Assembly: GCA_028023455.1 (NCBI GenBank)
Contig: JAQFVV010006649.1
Coordinates: 122,001 to 186,000 of the forward strand
From: Epiperipatus broadwayi
Taxonomy: Eukaryota > Onychophora > Udeonychophora > Euonychophora > Peripatidae
Reading direction: 5' to 3'
Length of the DNA stretch: 64,000 bases
The notes beneath the pieces are model-generated. The model was not told the DNA's origin. It made no database searches and worked only from the letters and a program-made list of their open reading frames with translations. Of this stretch, positions 47,691 through 57,310 are shown in pieces; position 1 is the stretch's first letter; every line of letters begins with the position of its first letter. A program made the position numbers and the translations under genes.

Positions 47691-48152
47691 TGTACCTTAC
47701 CATATATGGTGTTTTTTTATATAGACATTGTATTTTTTATACTCCTCACCATATATGGCACTTTTTACAGTTCCCTAACCTTATAGTCAACTGTGCAGCT
47801 CAATGATCTAACAGCATTGCTATACATTGACAGTTAGAACCTACATATTTATTGTTACACAGTTATTTATATAATCATTACATATATAATTATTTAACAC
47901 AATCATTATACATAATTACTGTACAAAGTTATCTTTATTCTACATAATTATTATACATTTATTGTTGCACATGCATATATATTCCTTGCTTGACCTTGAT
48001 CACTGCACTCCTTCCCCATTCTATGGTTCTTCACCTAACAATCTTTGAAATGAGTAGGAGGGTTTCTGGTTATTGCTAGATGCTGGCAATCTTTGCTGTG
48101 CTAGATAGTGATTTCAGTGTAGCTATCTCATTTTCAAAAGAGTCCTCAACTG

Positions 48153-48662
48153 TCAACAATTTTTTTCCTTTGGGATTGTAGATCTCTGAACTGGTTGATG
48201 CTGTAGTTCCTGATTCAATGTTGTTGCTGGTTGCTTCTTCACTATTTCCATTATTAACAACAGATATCGTCTTTGCAGCCGGTTTTTATACTTCTGAAGT
48301 TTTACACTCTCTTCTGGTTCAATTTCTGCCAATTGATTCACAATATTACTCATGATAGTTGCTTTCTCCAAAGTCTTTTTAAATTTATTCAGTGATGAAA
48401 CATTGTCACCTATTTCAAACTTTCTCCCCACCATTATTGTCTCATTAATTATTTGTCATGTAGGTAAAAGATTGATGATTTAGTTTTTATTTTTCTTTGA
48501 AACGAATGGTGAAGTATGTTGATGAAATGCTATTTCAAATTGGGCTTCATTTATATTTTGGTAACTTTGCTTAAACTTTTTTTCAGGTTTTGGATCACCT
48601 TCTTGGTGATTCCATTTGACTTGGGGTGATATGTTGGTGATTTTAGAAGTTTTATCCCCCAT
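48153..48662 (-). pseudogene. C-terminal tail of Gypsy-3 pol
   Basis: Two open pieces, 93 and 60 codons (48434-48153 and 48662-48480). The first contains KFEIGDNVSSLNKFKK, resembling the F-x-x-G-D-x-V C-terminal block after Ty3/Gypsy integrases. Then come repeated E/K-rich and Q-rich segments. It would bind DNA or chromatin as part of integrase. No other motif. Confidence 0.5.
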
Positions 48663-48689
48663 TTATTAATATAATAAAATCTTTCAATT

Positions 48690-49400
48690 TCTACAAGCAG
48701 AAAGCAGCACCATTATCTGACATGAGAACCTCTTGTGTTCCATGTATAGCGAATATCTCTTTAAATTTCTCACTAGTTGCAGACAAACTAACATTTTTTA
48801 TAACTTGGTATTTAGTCCAAAGACTATATCTGTCCATAATTACTAAATAATAATGTCCTTTTTATGGACCAGCATGGAACTATCTGAATTCTTTCCCAAG
48901 TTTTCTCTGAGATAGGCCATGGTATATTTCTTTGGCAATTGATCAGCTGTGATTTGACACTCTTCACACTTTTTAATATACAGCTCAAGGTCTCTATTTA
49001 TTCCTGGCCACCATACATAGTTATATGCCAGGATTTTAGCTCTAATTACTCCTAAATTACCCTAATGTAACAATCTAAGTACTCTTCCATGCTGGGTACA
49101 AGTACTTTATCATCCATCAATATAAAGCCTTTACTTATGGACAGCCTCTTGCATATTTTCCATAGTCCTTTATTTAAGCAGAGAGGACATCTAGTGGGCC
49201 ATTTGCCCTCTATCCAGTTTTTAAAAATTCTATAGCCAGAGTGTGCATTAGTTTATTCTGATATTGTTCAACTACTAATAGTTTTTGAAGCTAGTTGATC
49301 AATGTAATTTACATAGGTCTTAAGCAATTCAGATTATCTGGGCATCTAGATAAAGCATCAGCATGTGATATATTTTTACCCTTCTCATACCTGAGTTTGT
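48690..49400 (-). pseudogene. integrase relic of Gypsy-3
   Basis: The minus strand reads KGHYYLVIMDRYSLWTKY (about 48870-48815) with the first catalytic aspartate, then FAIHGTQEVLMSDNGAAF (about 48760-48705) with the second. Upstream, NISHADALSRCPDN (about 49385-49340) is the classic segment between RNase H and integrase. Several stops. This part gives the clearest Ty3/Gypsy assignment of the element. Confidence 0.75.
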
Positions 49401-50582
49401 AGTCATATCCTGATAAGAATTCTAACCAATGAATCATTCAAGGGCTTAATTGGTCAGGGTTGTTCAATTCTTGGCTAATATTCCCAGTAGGGATTTGTGA
49501 TCAGTGATGACCTTAAACTTTCATCCATAAAGGTATTGATGGAACTATTTAATTCTAAATATTATAGCTATTGGTTCTTTATCCAACTGACTGTAGTTTC
49601 TCTCAACTAACTCAGGAAGTATATGCTATAGGGTGATTACCAAGTTTTGACGGATGATATATTACAGCTTCCAATCCATATTCTGGTGTGTCTGTTGTTA
49701 GTGACTTCTTGCTTGTTATCATAATGAATGGCTTGTTTAAATGCTTTTTCTTAATTGCATTCACAGTTCCATACTTCATTTTTCTTTAACAGGTTATATA
49801 AAGGTTGGACAACATGAACCTTGCCCTTTAAGAAGGTTTCAAAGTAGTTTAGTAGTCCAAGGAATGCTTGGATTTCAAAATATTTTTGGCTTGATGCTTC
49901 TTTTACAGCTTTCACTTTCTCTGATGTGTGTTTCTTACCATACTTATTGATAAGATTGAGGAATTTAAGTTCTTTTATATTCCAAATACATTTCTCAGGA
50001 TTCAGCCTGGCTCCAAATCTCTCAAGTAGGTCACATTTTCATTATTCAGTGTTTCAATGCTTTCCCGGAGTTTGGCATTATTAATATATCAAAGTATGGG
50101 ATGACTCCATACCTCTGAGTAATGAGTTCATTTTAACCTTGAATATATTTGGGACCATTGTAATTCCAAAGGGTAAATAAACCTCTGTGGGTTGGGATTG
50201 TCAAGATCTTGGATTTTTCCTCAGCAATGGGCACTTGATGAAATGCGCTGCTCAAATCTAGCTTGGCAAAATAAGTATTTTGTTCCATGGAGGCCAGAAC
50301 TTTCTTACATTAATGACTGGATATTGACTTTTGTTTAAATACCTATTTACAGTGGTATGATAGTTACCACAAATTCTTATTTTTCCATTTGCTCCTTCCA
50401 TTATTACTATAGGAGTATTCATACTGCATTCTTCATTGTTTTCAGAATTGCTGGTTCTATTAGTTCATTTAGTTTTCCTAAAGCTTTTATTGCTGGCTAT
50501 TGGCACTTTCCAAGTGTTTGTAATAACAGGTTCTGCTCTGTCACATAACTCTATATCAATAGGTGAGGTTTTTAGTTTTATT
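49400..50582 (-). pseudogene. reverse transcriptase and RNase H relic of Gypsy-3
   Basis: The minus strand shows IQAFLGLLNYFETFLKGKVH (about 49885-49820), the connection segment after RT, and WLEFLSGYDYKLRYEKGKN (about 49435-49380) at the end of RNase H. Toward 50200-50480 the text contains a KLDLSSAFHQV-like block near 50225-50260. The RT is cut at 50582 by the nested Penelope-like element. Confidence 0.7.
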
Positions 50583-50647
50583 GCACTATAAATTCATCTA
50601 TACTCCTTCAACACTTTAAGCAAATAACTTTATTTATATATTTTACA

Positions 50648-50676
50648 GTTTCGACTGTACTAGCAGTCTTCATCAG
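50648..50676 (-). ncRNA. hammerhead-ribozyme-like hairpin at the Penelope-like 3' end, copy 2
   Basis: The minus strand reads CTGATGA, A, then the perfect hairpin GACTG-CTAGTA-CAGTC, then GAAAC. All conserved hammerhead core bases (CUGAUGA and GAAA) are present, with one extra A before stem II. Stems I and III are not obvious. Its position about 65 bases from the element's 3' end fits reports of hammerhead motifs in Penelope-like terminal repeats. Confidence 0.5.
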
Positions 50677-50819
50677 AACTACAACATAAAAAATTAGACA
50701 AATATTATATCAATACAACCAAAATTATTATTCTTCATATTTCCATATAAAAGTAAAATAAAACAAAATAATATAAAGCAAAAACAACTCAATCCAAACC
50801 CTTTCAACCAAAAACCTCC

Positions 50820-51420
50820 CAAATCTTTCAAAAACCCAACACATAAAAATTAAACTACAAAAAATATAATATTAAAATATATATATAATAATAATAACAA
50901 ACTAATAATAAAAAATAACAATAAAAATAAAAAATAACAATAAAAAAAAAAAATAACAAAACATTTTAAAATCATTTTTAAATTATTCTTCAAATTGACA
51001 AACAAATAAATGTATTAAAACAATTCAAATTTTATCATCAAACCATTAAAAACAAAACCCTTAAAACCCATTAAACCAATAATCTAAAATTTAATATCAA
51101 AAATTATCATTTTTATCATAACTAATTACATATATAAGACCAAAAACCCAAATACCCAAAAAACAAAAATTAAAATTAAAAAATAAACTTAAAAATAAAA
51201 AATTAAAAAATTAAAAAATAAAAAAAAAAATTAAAAATAAAAATATTAAAAATCAAAAAATTAAAAATCAAAAAATTAAAAATCAAAAAACAAAATATTA
51301 AAAATCAATAAACAAAATATTAAAAATCATATACCAATATTCTAATAAAATCAAAAAACAAAATATTAAAACTCAAAAACCAATATACTAAAATAATTTC
51401 CCCCCTTTTTTTATATACAC
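50820..51420. repeat. A-rich low-complexity tract in the Penelope-like 3' region
   Basis: On the plus strand it is made of near-repeats of AAAAATTAAAAATCAAAA, almost free of G. On the coding (minus) strand it is T-rich. It lies between the stop of the GIY-YIG frame and the hammerhead-like hairpin. Confidence 0.75.
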
Positions 51421-51856
51421 TCCCATTTCCACACTACTTACTTCATTCTACACCTTCATACCTTCCCCTTAATTCCCTTCCTCATATATATCCTAATACT
51501 CCCTACCATTTTTTCCTATTTAACTACCATCTTACAATATTTAATATCAATACAAACTTAACTATGTTACCTTAACATTCCTTCTACCTTCACCTTTCCA
51601 CCATCTTTTTTTATTAACCACTTCCCAACTTCCTCTCTTTTCCCATCAACTAACTCCCCCTATTAACCACTTCTACTACTAAATTACTTTAACTTTTAAT
51701 TCTTTATTAACCACTTCTCAACTTCCTTCTCTTTCCCCATCACCTAGCTCCCTCTATTACCCACTTCTATTATTTAATTACCCCAAACTTTAATTCTTTA
51801 CCCTATCAACCTTTATATTTCCCTTCACTTATTCTAAACTTTCTTACTATTTAATT

Positions 51857-52774
51857 TCACACTACCAAAGTCCTTATCCCTTTCTCTCTATTAATACTAG
51901 GCCTTATCCTCTCAATTAACAATGACTCTCTTATCTTCCTGTCCCTTCTACTATTTGCAAAACTAATCATTTTTATACTTTCCTTCTCCAAATCATGCCC
52001 TGTCTCCATCATATGCACAAATACTGGTGAACTTTTTTCATATCTATGCTGCCTTAACCTTGTATATATAGAGTTCTTTGTCTCACCCACATAGTTATTT
52101 CTAACCCCCTTATCCCTACACTTCTTACACTCTATCATATAAACCCCATTAACATAATTCCTTTCTTCATCTATATATTTATTATCCAAAACCTTCATCA
52201 AATTTTTTCTCTTCTTATTGACTATTCTGTATCCCACATCATTTCTATATTTTACATTAAGCTTTTCAATTATACCATTAATCTCCCTAACTATTCTATA
52301 ATCATGTACCCTTATTCCTATATATTTGTTTTTCCTACCCCTTTCAATTACTCTTCTCTCATTCTCTCCTTTCTTTCTACATTTCCTTTCTACACTTTCA
52401 ATACTCCTCTTTATTATCTTTTCTGGATAATCACTATCCCTAAACTCCTTAAATATCATATTTATTTCCTTTTCATAATCCTCTCTATCTTCACAATAAT
52501 TATGTGCTCTAAACACTCTTGATGTTATAGCATTAATTTTAAATTGCTGATCTACATCAGACTCCCAATTCACTATAGTACCCTTCTCCATCTTTCTAAA
52601 CACCCCTGTCTTCACTCTACACTTCCCTCCACTATACTGTTTTTTCATCATTACATCCAAATACACCAATTCACCATTCTTTTCCCATTCCATTGTAAAC
52701 TTTAACTTCTTATCCAACTTATTAACCTTATCATAATACTTTTTTATTTGTCTTTCAGTCTTATTAAATATCAA
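51857..52774 (-). CDS. Penelope-like RT C-terminus plus GIY-YIG endonuclease
   Basis: 305 open codons. Residues 1-100 continue the reverse transcriptase after its catalytic motif, with GELVYLDVMMKK at 34-45 and INAITSRVFRAHNYC at 80-94 (RT C-terminal/thumb). A linker is rich in Lys/Arg. The GIY-YIG nuclease occupies about 205-295: GVYMIECKKC at 210-219 with a Cys pair, NNYVGETKNSIYTRLRQH at 226-243 including the catalytic arginine region, and IRESLLIERIRPSIN at 281-295 with the metal-binding glutamate region. The nuclease is thought to nick target DNA. The frame is intact but severed from the upstream RT part by a frameshift at about 52770. Confidence 0.85.
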   Translation of the reverse strand: MIFNKTERQIKKYYDKVNKLDKKLKFTMEWEKNGELVYLDVMMKKQYSGGKCRVKTGVFRKMEKGTIVNWESDVDQQFKINAITSRVFRAHNYCEDREDYEKEINMIFKEFRDSDYPEKIIKRSIESVERKCRKKGENERRVIERGRKNKYIGIRVHDYRIVREINGIIEKLNVKYRNDVGYRIVNKKRKNLMKVLDNKYIDEERNYVNGVYMIECKKCRDKGVRNNYVGETKNSIYTRLRQHRYEKSSPVFVHMMETGHDLEKESIKMISFANSRRDRKIRESLLIERIRPSINREKGIRTLVV

Positions 52775-53177
52775 TAAGAAATCGTCTTACATATCTCTTA
52801 ATTAAAATTGGTGCATTTTCCTCCTTCACCATAGCTTCTTCCATCTCTTGCATATAAATATCACTTAACACTCCACTTAATGCCCCTCCTATCAATAACC
52901 CTTCTTTCTGTTTATAATAGCTCCCATTAAACTGAAAAGTAATATCCCTACAACACAAACTCATTAAATTCTCCAACACTTCTATTGGCATTTCTACCTC
53001 TTTCTCTCTATCCCTCCTATACTTGTCCACTGCCAACCCTATTGCCTTCTTCACATCTATATTTGTATACATAGACACCACATCCATTTTCACCATGATC
53101 AACCTATACTTCTCATATTTTTCCACCCGTTCCCTAATTTCCTCCACCAACTGCCTATTATTCTTTATGAAAGCCAC
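52764..53177 (-). CDS. Penelope-like reverse transcriptase, central part (5'-truncated)
   Basis: 137 open codons. VKMDVVSMYTNIDVKKAIG (residues about 29-47) is RT motif A with the first catalytic aspartate, in the D-V-V-S-x-x-T-N-I form typical of Penelope-like elements. KEGLLIGGALSGVLSDIYMQ (about 91-110) is motif B. KRYVRRFL near the end lies where motif C (Y-x-D-D) belongs. A single-base insertion at about 52783 shifts the frame there, ending this frame and starting the next. The copy begins inside the element, at the insertion boundary, so fingers and N-terminus are absent. Confidence 0.85.
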   Translation of the reverse strand: MAFIKNNRQLVEEIRERVEKYEKYRLIMVKMDVVSMYTNIDVKKAIGLAVDKYRRDREKEVEMPIEVLENLMSLCCRDITFQFNGSYYKQKEGLLIGGALSGVLSDIYMQEMEEAMVKEENAPILIKRYVRRFLIDI

Positions 53178-53187
53178 ACTCTCTCTA

Positions 53188-53290
53188 TTTAGTTTTACTG
53201 ATTACTTTTTGAATAGATTGAGAGTTATTTTTTACTTTACTGATTCCTTTTTGAATAGATTGAGTTATTTTTTACTTGTGATTCTATATT
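53188..53290. repeat. two ~46-bp tandem units in Gypsy-3
   Basis: The unit AGTTTTACTGATT.CTTTTTGAATAGATTGAG..TTATTTTTTACT is repeated twice, starting in the target duplication of the Penelope-like element. It has no clear function. Confidence 0.65.
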
Positions 53291-53467
53291 GATTTTCTTA
53301 ATAACATATTTTTATGCATAGGGATGCAACCCATTCTTGGCCTATGATTGGGTTAATTTCTCCACTTACTATATACAGTGGTAGTATTTCTTTACTCTTC
53401 TTTGTTTTTACCTTTACTTTTGTGACTCCTAATATTCTTATGGGATTTTTTTTTTTAGGTGTTTTCT

Positions 53468-53766
53468 CTACTTTTGGGAGGAATTTTTAAATTCTTAATT
53501 AGAAATTTCCCAATCCCTGCTTTTTATCAGTGATACCCCTGCTCCATGATCAATTTCCGTGGTTATCAGTCTGCCAATTATTTTTACATTTAGCATAATT
53601 TGATCCAATTTGTTTCACTACTTTTGGGAGGAATTTTTAAATTCTTAATTAGAATTTCCCAATCTCTGCTTTTCATCAGTGATACCCCTACTCCACGATC
53701 AATTTCCATGGTTACCAGTTTGCCAATTATTTTTACATTTAGCATAATTTGATCCAATTTGTCTAT
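53468..53766 (-). pseudogene. aspartic protease relic of Gypsy-3, duplicated in tandem
   Basis: A 150-bp unit is present twice (53468-53617 and 53618-53766), about 93 percent alike. The minus-strand frame (53799-53590) reads NVKIIGKLVTMEIDRGVGVS, the retroviral-type protease active-site region, with Arg in place of the Thr/Ser of the D-T/S-G motif, so the site is dead. A duplicated protease cannot have been functional, so the duplication came after inactivation. Confidence 0.7.
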
Positions 53767-53859
53767 GATAGCATGTTTTATGTAGCTACTTTGCATCACA
53801 CTTCAGGTAAATTTTCTGCTCGGTTTCATATGGTGGTGCCATCTTTTAGGATTATCAGT

Positions 53860-54600
53860 TTGCTACAACTGTCACTTTCTTATTGCAATCACAGGCTTTG
53901 TGACAGATTTTTCCATATCAAAAACATTTAACTTGTTTGTCTGTTTTAGATTCCACTCCCATATTTTATAAATTGTTGCTTGAAGTGATTCTGGTCTTGT
54001 GAAACTTCTGAACTCTGTCAGTTGGTTAAGTAGTAGTTCATGAGCTGCTCCACATTTGATTGCTTCCTCATACATTAGTCTTTTATTGCTAATATTTGCC
54101 TAAACTGTTCATTTATTAGCCCACATAATAGTTGCTCAGGGAGAAATTTCTTCTAAAAATTTGTCATAAAGGCATGGTTTTGGCATCTCTCTTAGGCCAA
54201 TGTCATAATCTTTTATTTTTTCATTTTTCCCTTGTCTTCTCTCTCTACAATGTAATCAAGTAATAAACTTGCATGGCTAGGAGTCAAAATAATCATTTAG
54301 CTTTGTTACAAACTCGTCGTATTTCTGTGTCTCTAATGAATTTTTAGTTTATTAGTATCTCAATTACCCTTTGGCCTGTGAAGCAAAGTAAAGAGGCTAT
54401 TTTTACAGTGTTCTCAGTAATACTATTTAGTGTAATTTTTTATCTTCTGAATATACAGTGCCTAATCATTCAGATTATCTACATTAAACTAGCATATACT
54501 GACTTATGATATGCCCATCATTTTCTCTGTTAGTGTAAATGCAGTCATGACTGTCTCAATTTACTGTTCAGGAAATTACTTAAGATTTAACTTCTGACTG
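53860..54600 (-). pseudogene. gag and zinc-knuckle relic of Gypsy-3
   Basis: A 67-codon frame (54075-53872) reads AAHELLLNQLTEFRSFTRPE, like the C-terminal part of a Gypsy capsid. In another frame near 53930-53895 the text CF, stop, YGKICHKACDC follows the CCHC knuckle layout with the second cysteine read as tyrosine. The region to 54600 is broken. A ~50-bp repeat (CTGTTCAGGAAATTACTTAAG and CTGTTCAAGCAATTACTTAGG) lies at 54563-54640. Confidence 0.5.
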
Positions 54601-54660
54601 CACCAAGTTGCTGTTCAAGCAATTACTTAGGATTTGACTCCAATGACAACTGCACCAATT

Positions 54661-54925
54661 TGCTGTGTCCTGTGAGCAGCAAGTAAATAATTGACAGAGG
54701 CAGAATTGATGGTAAGCTAATAGTTTAATTCTAATAATGTACGAGCATATTTACAAATGTACATAGCATATTTAAGGCACATTAAAATAATAAAATGTTA
54801 TGGTGACCTGCACATAATAAATCCTAGTCTTGCTTTTGGACTTAGAGAGGCAGGAATCTCTAAATTACATTAATACCAGAGCATATAACCCAGGTTTTGG
54901 GAGTTTATACAGCCCTGGCAAATAC
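54661..54925 (-). repeat. 5' LTR of Gypsy-3 (right copy), truncated
   Basis: Matches 47415-47690 and is cut near 54925, where Penelope-like coding text on the plus strand begins. The open frame at 54830-55201 (+) fuses LTR sequence to that fragment by chance. Confidence 0.8.
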
Positions 54926-55386
54926 TTGGCATATACAATCATACAAGAAGCACTAAACAAGGAATTGTACTATCACTATAGAATAGAGCAAAGGTTTGTT
55001 CAGAAACCAGTGATTTGGAAAAAAGAAAAGATTCACATAGAACAAATGCTTATAAAGAATGATTATCTATCAGCAGTCATCAGAAAAACCTTCAATAGAC
55101 AACACAAAGAGACACCAAAAGAGAAAAGTTATTGGTATGGTAGTGCATCCATACAAACCAGGAATGGTGGACAAATTAAAGAAAATCTGCAGTCAATATA
55201 ACATTAGACCTGCTTTCCAAAGCCATATCACACTTCAAAGAATCTACTAAGCCTAAACTGGAAATGCTGAAGAACAAAAACTGCATCTATGAAATACCAT
55301 GTGAATGTGGAAGTAAATACATTGGCAAGACCTGTTGAACAGCGATTGAAGGGGCACAAACTAATGGTTAAAGAGAAAAAACAAAT

Positions 55387-55572
55387 GTGTCTACCATAGC
55401 AGATCATGTATGTACTAATGACCATATGCTTAAGTGGGAAAATACAAAGATATTGGATATAGAGAAAAAAATGCATAGAAGAAAATTCAAGGAAGCTGCT
55501 CATATAACAATGGTAAATAATCCTATGTCAACCCAGTGTGGCAATACACAATGTATGGAAGCCTCTAATTAA
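55387..55572 (+). pseudogene. C-terminal half of a GIY-YIG domain (Penelope-like)
   Basis: 61 open codons. ADHVCTNDHMLKWENTKILD followed by KKMHRRKFKEAAHI matches the second half of Penelope GIY-YIG domains, where the H-x-x-x-x-D/E-H-x-x-x-W and R-x-x-KEA blocks are conserved. The first half (YIGKTC) is in another frame after a stop at 55336. Confidence 0.7.
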
Positions 55573-55692
55573 TCTTGCTCTTAGGAAAAAAAAAAAATTA
55601 GACGTTAAAAAAAAAAAATTTGAAAGACTCAGGAGGATTTGAACTAGCCTTCATATATAAATATATCAAATTTCTACTATGTTGCCTTTAAC

Positions 55693-55770
55693 AAAATATC
55701 TCAGTTGGTAGAGCATTTGCCTTAAATTCGATATTCAAGAATCTAAGGGTACAAGTTCAACCTTTAAGCA
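55693..55770 (+). tRNA. tRNA-like segment (probably tRNA-derived, not a functional tRNA)
   Basis: TATCTCAGTTGGTAGAGC (55697-55714) is a near-perfect A box and D arm. AAGGGTACAAGTTCAACCTT (55745-55764) resembles a T arm/B box. The anticodon stem is poor and the acceptor stem does not close, so it is most likely the head of a SINE or a tRNA-like module of the Penelope-like 3' region. A GGATTTGAACTAGCC segment at 55634-55648 resembles a B box on the opposite strand. Confidence 0.5.
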
Positions 55771-55801
55771 AATATTGTCACTGCATATAGGCCAGCAACA
55801 C

Positions 55802-55832
55802 CTGAAGAGTGGAGAATAATACTACTCAAAAC
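55802..55832 (+). ncRNA. hammerhead-ribozyme-like hairpin, copy 3
   Basis: CTGAAGA, then a weak hairpin (GAGT...ACTC or GTGG...CTAC), then AAAACG. The layout matches the other two copies, but with an imperfect stem II and AAAA in place of GAAA. It lies after the tRNA-like segment, at the 3' end of the second Penelope-like fragment. Confidence 0.35.
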
Positions 55833-55959
55833 GTTGTTTAATTACTAACCTGTATTGTCTATTCATGTGTTATTACTAACAAGTTGTTTGTATTTGGAAA
55901 GTTTAAAATTTTCTGTACATTCAACAATCACTCATAAATGATGGAAATAGTCAAACATA

Positions 55960-57310
55960 TCACATCTTATAATTTCATCCATGTTTCCACCTATATTAGC
56001 AATTGGAACAATGTAAGATATTTGTTAACTTCTTCAGATCCACGATTACAATTTTTATTTTGTTTTTGTGCGACAATTCATTGAACATTATATTAATCTT
56101 TTTAGCATTTATCTTTAGTTCTATTTTTTTTTTAATTTAGTAACTCTTGCAATATTTCCTAAAAGCTCTGAAGCTTTATTTGCAAAAATAATTATATGAA
56201 CTAAAAAATCTAAATGCCTAAAATAATCTCCACCTATTTTTATTCCCTTAGCTTACTATTTTAATCCACAAAATACTTGTGTAAAACTGCTACTTTTTAA
56301 TACACTTGTAATGCAAAACTGCTATTGCATTTTAATAAATATTTTTCAGAGTATGATAAAATCCTGGGCCTATATTATGGAAATGCTTATAGTATCAAAT
56401 ACTTTTTCATAATCTATAATTTGAAAACTTAACACCAATTTTAATTTCTTGTAGAACTTCTCTCAATACTTGAATGTGATACATTATGTTAAAACTTTTT
56501 ATTGGGTTACTGAATATAGATTAGCTGCTATTACCTTGATAAAGATTTTGTATAAAAGTGATAGGTTTGCAATATTTAATATCTTCATCATTTATCTTAA
56601 ATATCAATATTACTCCTACATTCTACCAATCATGTAGTACATCTTTTTCATTTAGACATTAGTTATAGTTTTATTAACAAATTTTCTACTTCATCTGTTT
56701 CTTTTAAAATAATAATTCCTTTATTTCCTGAAGCTTTTATCTTCTTCATAGATGTAATTGCCTGTCTCATTGCTTTATTTAAAATGTTTAGCAATTCTGA
56801 AAATATAATGAGTGTAGTGGTAAATTTGGTTTATTTTTTATCACCACACAATTCTTTATAGAACTTTTCCACACATTTCATATCATCTTTTTTTTTATAG
56901 TAATAGTTCCACCATTTCTTATTACTGCCGAAATAACTTTTACTCCAATACCAAGATATTTTGTATTTTCTTCTGTAGCTTTCTTGCCCATTTATAATTA
57001 TATTTATTAATTCTTTATGGAACTCCAGATATTTGATTGTTGTTAATGGATCATTTTTAAATATACTTTCTTTTTTTCATACATTCTTATGTCTCAATTG
57101 TCCTGAAAATTACATAAATTTTGTGTCCTCTTTCATTTCTGTCACCATAGCCAAATTTATTCACAATATTTTCATCTTTCAATTTTTTTCCAAATCTAGT
57201 ATTAAAATCTCTCATAATAATTTTAAAATGTTTACTCTGGTCAAACATATAGTGTTTTGTATATCTGTATGAAAATCCTCTACTTTTTCATCACAATTTA
57301 GAACTTGCTG
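55960..57310 (-). mobile_element. RTE-type LINE relic
   Basis: The minus strand, read from right to left, first shows endonuclease text: DENIVNKFGYGDRNERG-like residues at about 57190-57135 (the FGYGxRNERG block typical of RTE elements). RT text follows: KAMRQAITSMKKIKASGNKG near 56790-56730, LLSLIYKIFIKVI-like text near 56590-56540, and KINAKKINIMFNELS near 56130-56085, with K(T/K)-x-x-MFN typical of the RTE thumb region. Many frameshifts. No 3' tail visible. Confidence 0.6.

Larger units (their letters stand above)
50583..53187 (-). mobile_element. Penelope-like element, 5'-truncated, nested in Gypsy-3
   Basis: TTTAGTTTTATT (50571-50582) and TTTAGTTTTACT (53188-53199) flank it as a 12-bp target duplication. 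On the minus strand it holds a reverse transcriptase part (53177-52764) and an RT end plus GIY-YIG nuclease part (52774-51857). A long G-free, T-rich 3' region follows (51850-50680), then a hammerhead-like hairpin (50676-50648) close to the 3' end. The N-terminus of the polyprotein is missing. Only one frameshift is seen between the two frames, so this copy is young. Confidence 0.85.
47415..54925 (-). mobile_element. Gypsy-3, minus-strand Ty3/Gypsy retrotransposon with a nested Penelope-like element
   Basis: Direct repeats 47415-47690 and 54661-54920 are its LTRs (TGCTGTGTCC start, about 85 percent alike). Reading the minus strand from right to left: gag (54600-53940), zinc knuckle (53930-53860), protease (53766-53468), reverse transcriptase (50582-49790), RNase H (49780-49400), integrase (49060-48690) and a C-terminal tail (48662-48153). 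The Penelope-like insertion 50583-53187 splits protease from RT. Next to the right LTR the minus strand reads AATTGGTGCAGTTGTCATTG, with TGG as a possible primer-site start. Broken frames throughout. Confidence 0.8.
54926..55835 (+). mobile_element. second Penelope-like fragment with GIY-YIG tail
   Basis: The plus strand carries an RT-end/linker region (VIWKKEKIHIEQMLIKNDYL, then VVHPYKPGMVDKLKKICSQY around 55140-55200). A GIY-YIG domain broken by stops follows: CECGSKYIGKTC at about 55302-55340 and STIADHVCTNDHMLKWENTK at about 55389-55450, then RRKFKEAAHI. Then come a tRNA-like segment and a CCTGAAGAG...CAAAACG hammerhead-like end. It is a different lineage from the element at 50583, being closer to the classic H-x-x-D-x-x-W form. 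5'-truncated and dead. Confidence 0.75.

Noticed and set aside
52304-52522. 72-codon plus-strand frame
   Set aside because: Antisense shadow of the intact 305-codon Penelope-like frame on the minus strand.
54830-55201. 123-codon frame that looks like a single protein
   Set aside because: The first ~30 codons are Gypsy-3 LTR sequence and the rest a Penelope-like fragment; the fusion is accidental.
55228-55503. 91-codon minus-strand frame
   Set aside because: It is the complement of the Penelope-like GIY-YIG coding text read on the plus strand.
55693-55770. Functional tRNA gene
   Set aside because: The D arm is convincing, but the acceptor and anticodon stems do not close.
57033-57272. 79-codon plus-strand frame rich in hydrophobic residues
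   Set aside because: Antisense to the RTE endonuclease relic, whose minus-strand FGYGDRNERG-type block is specific.
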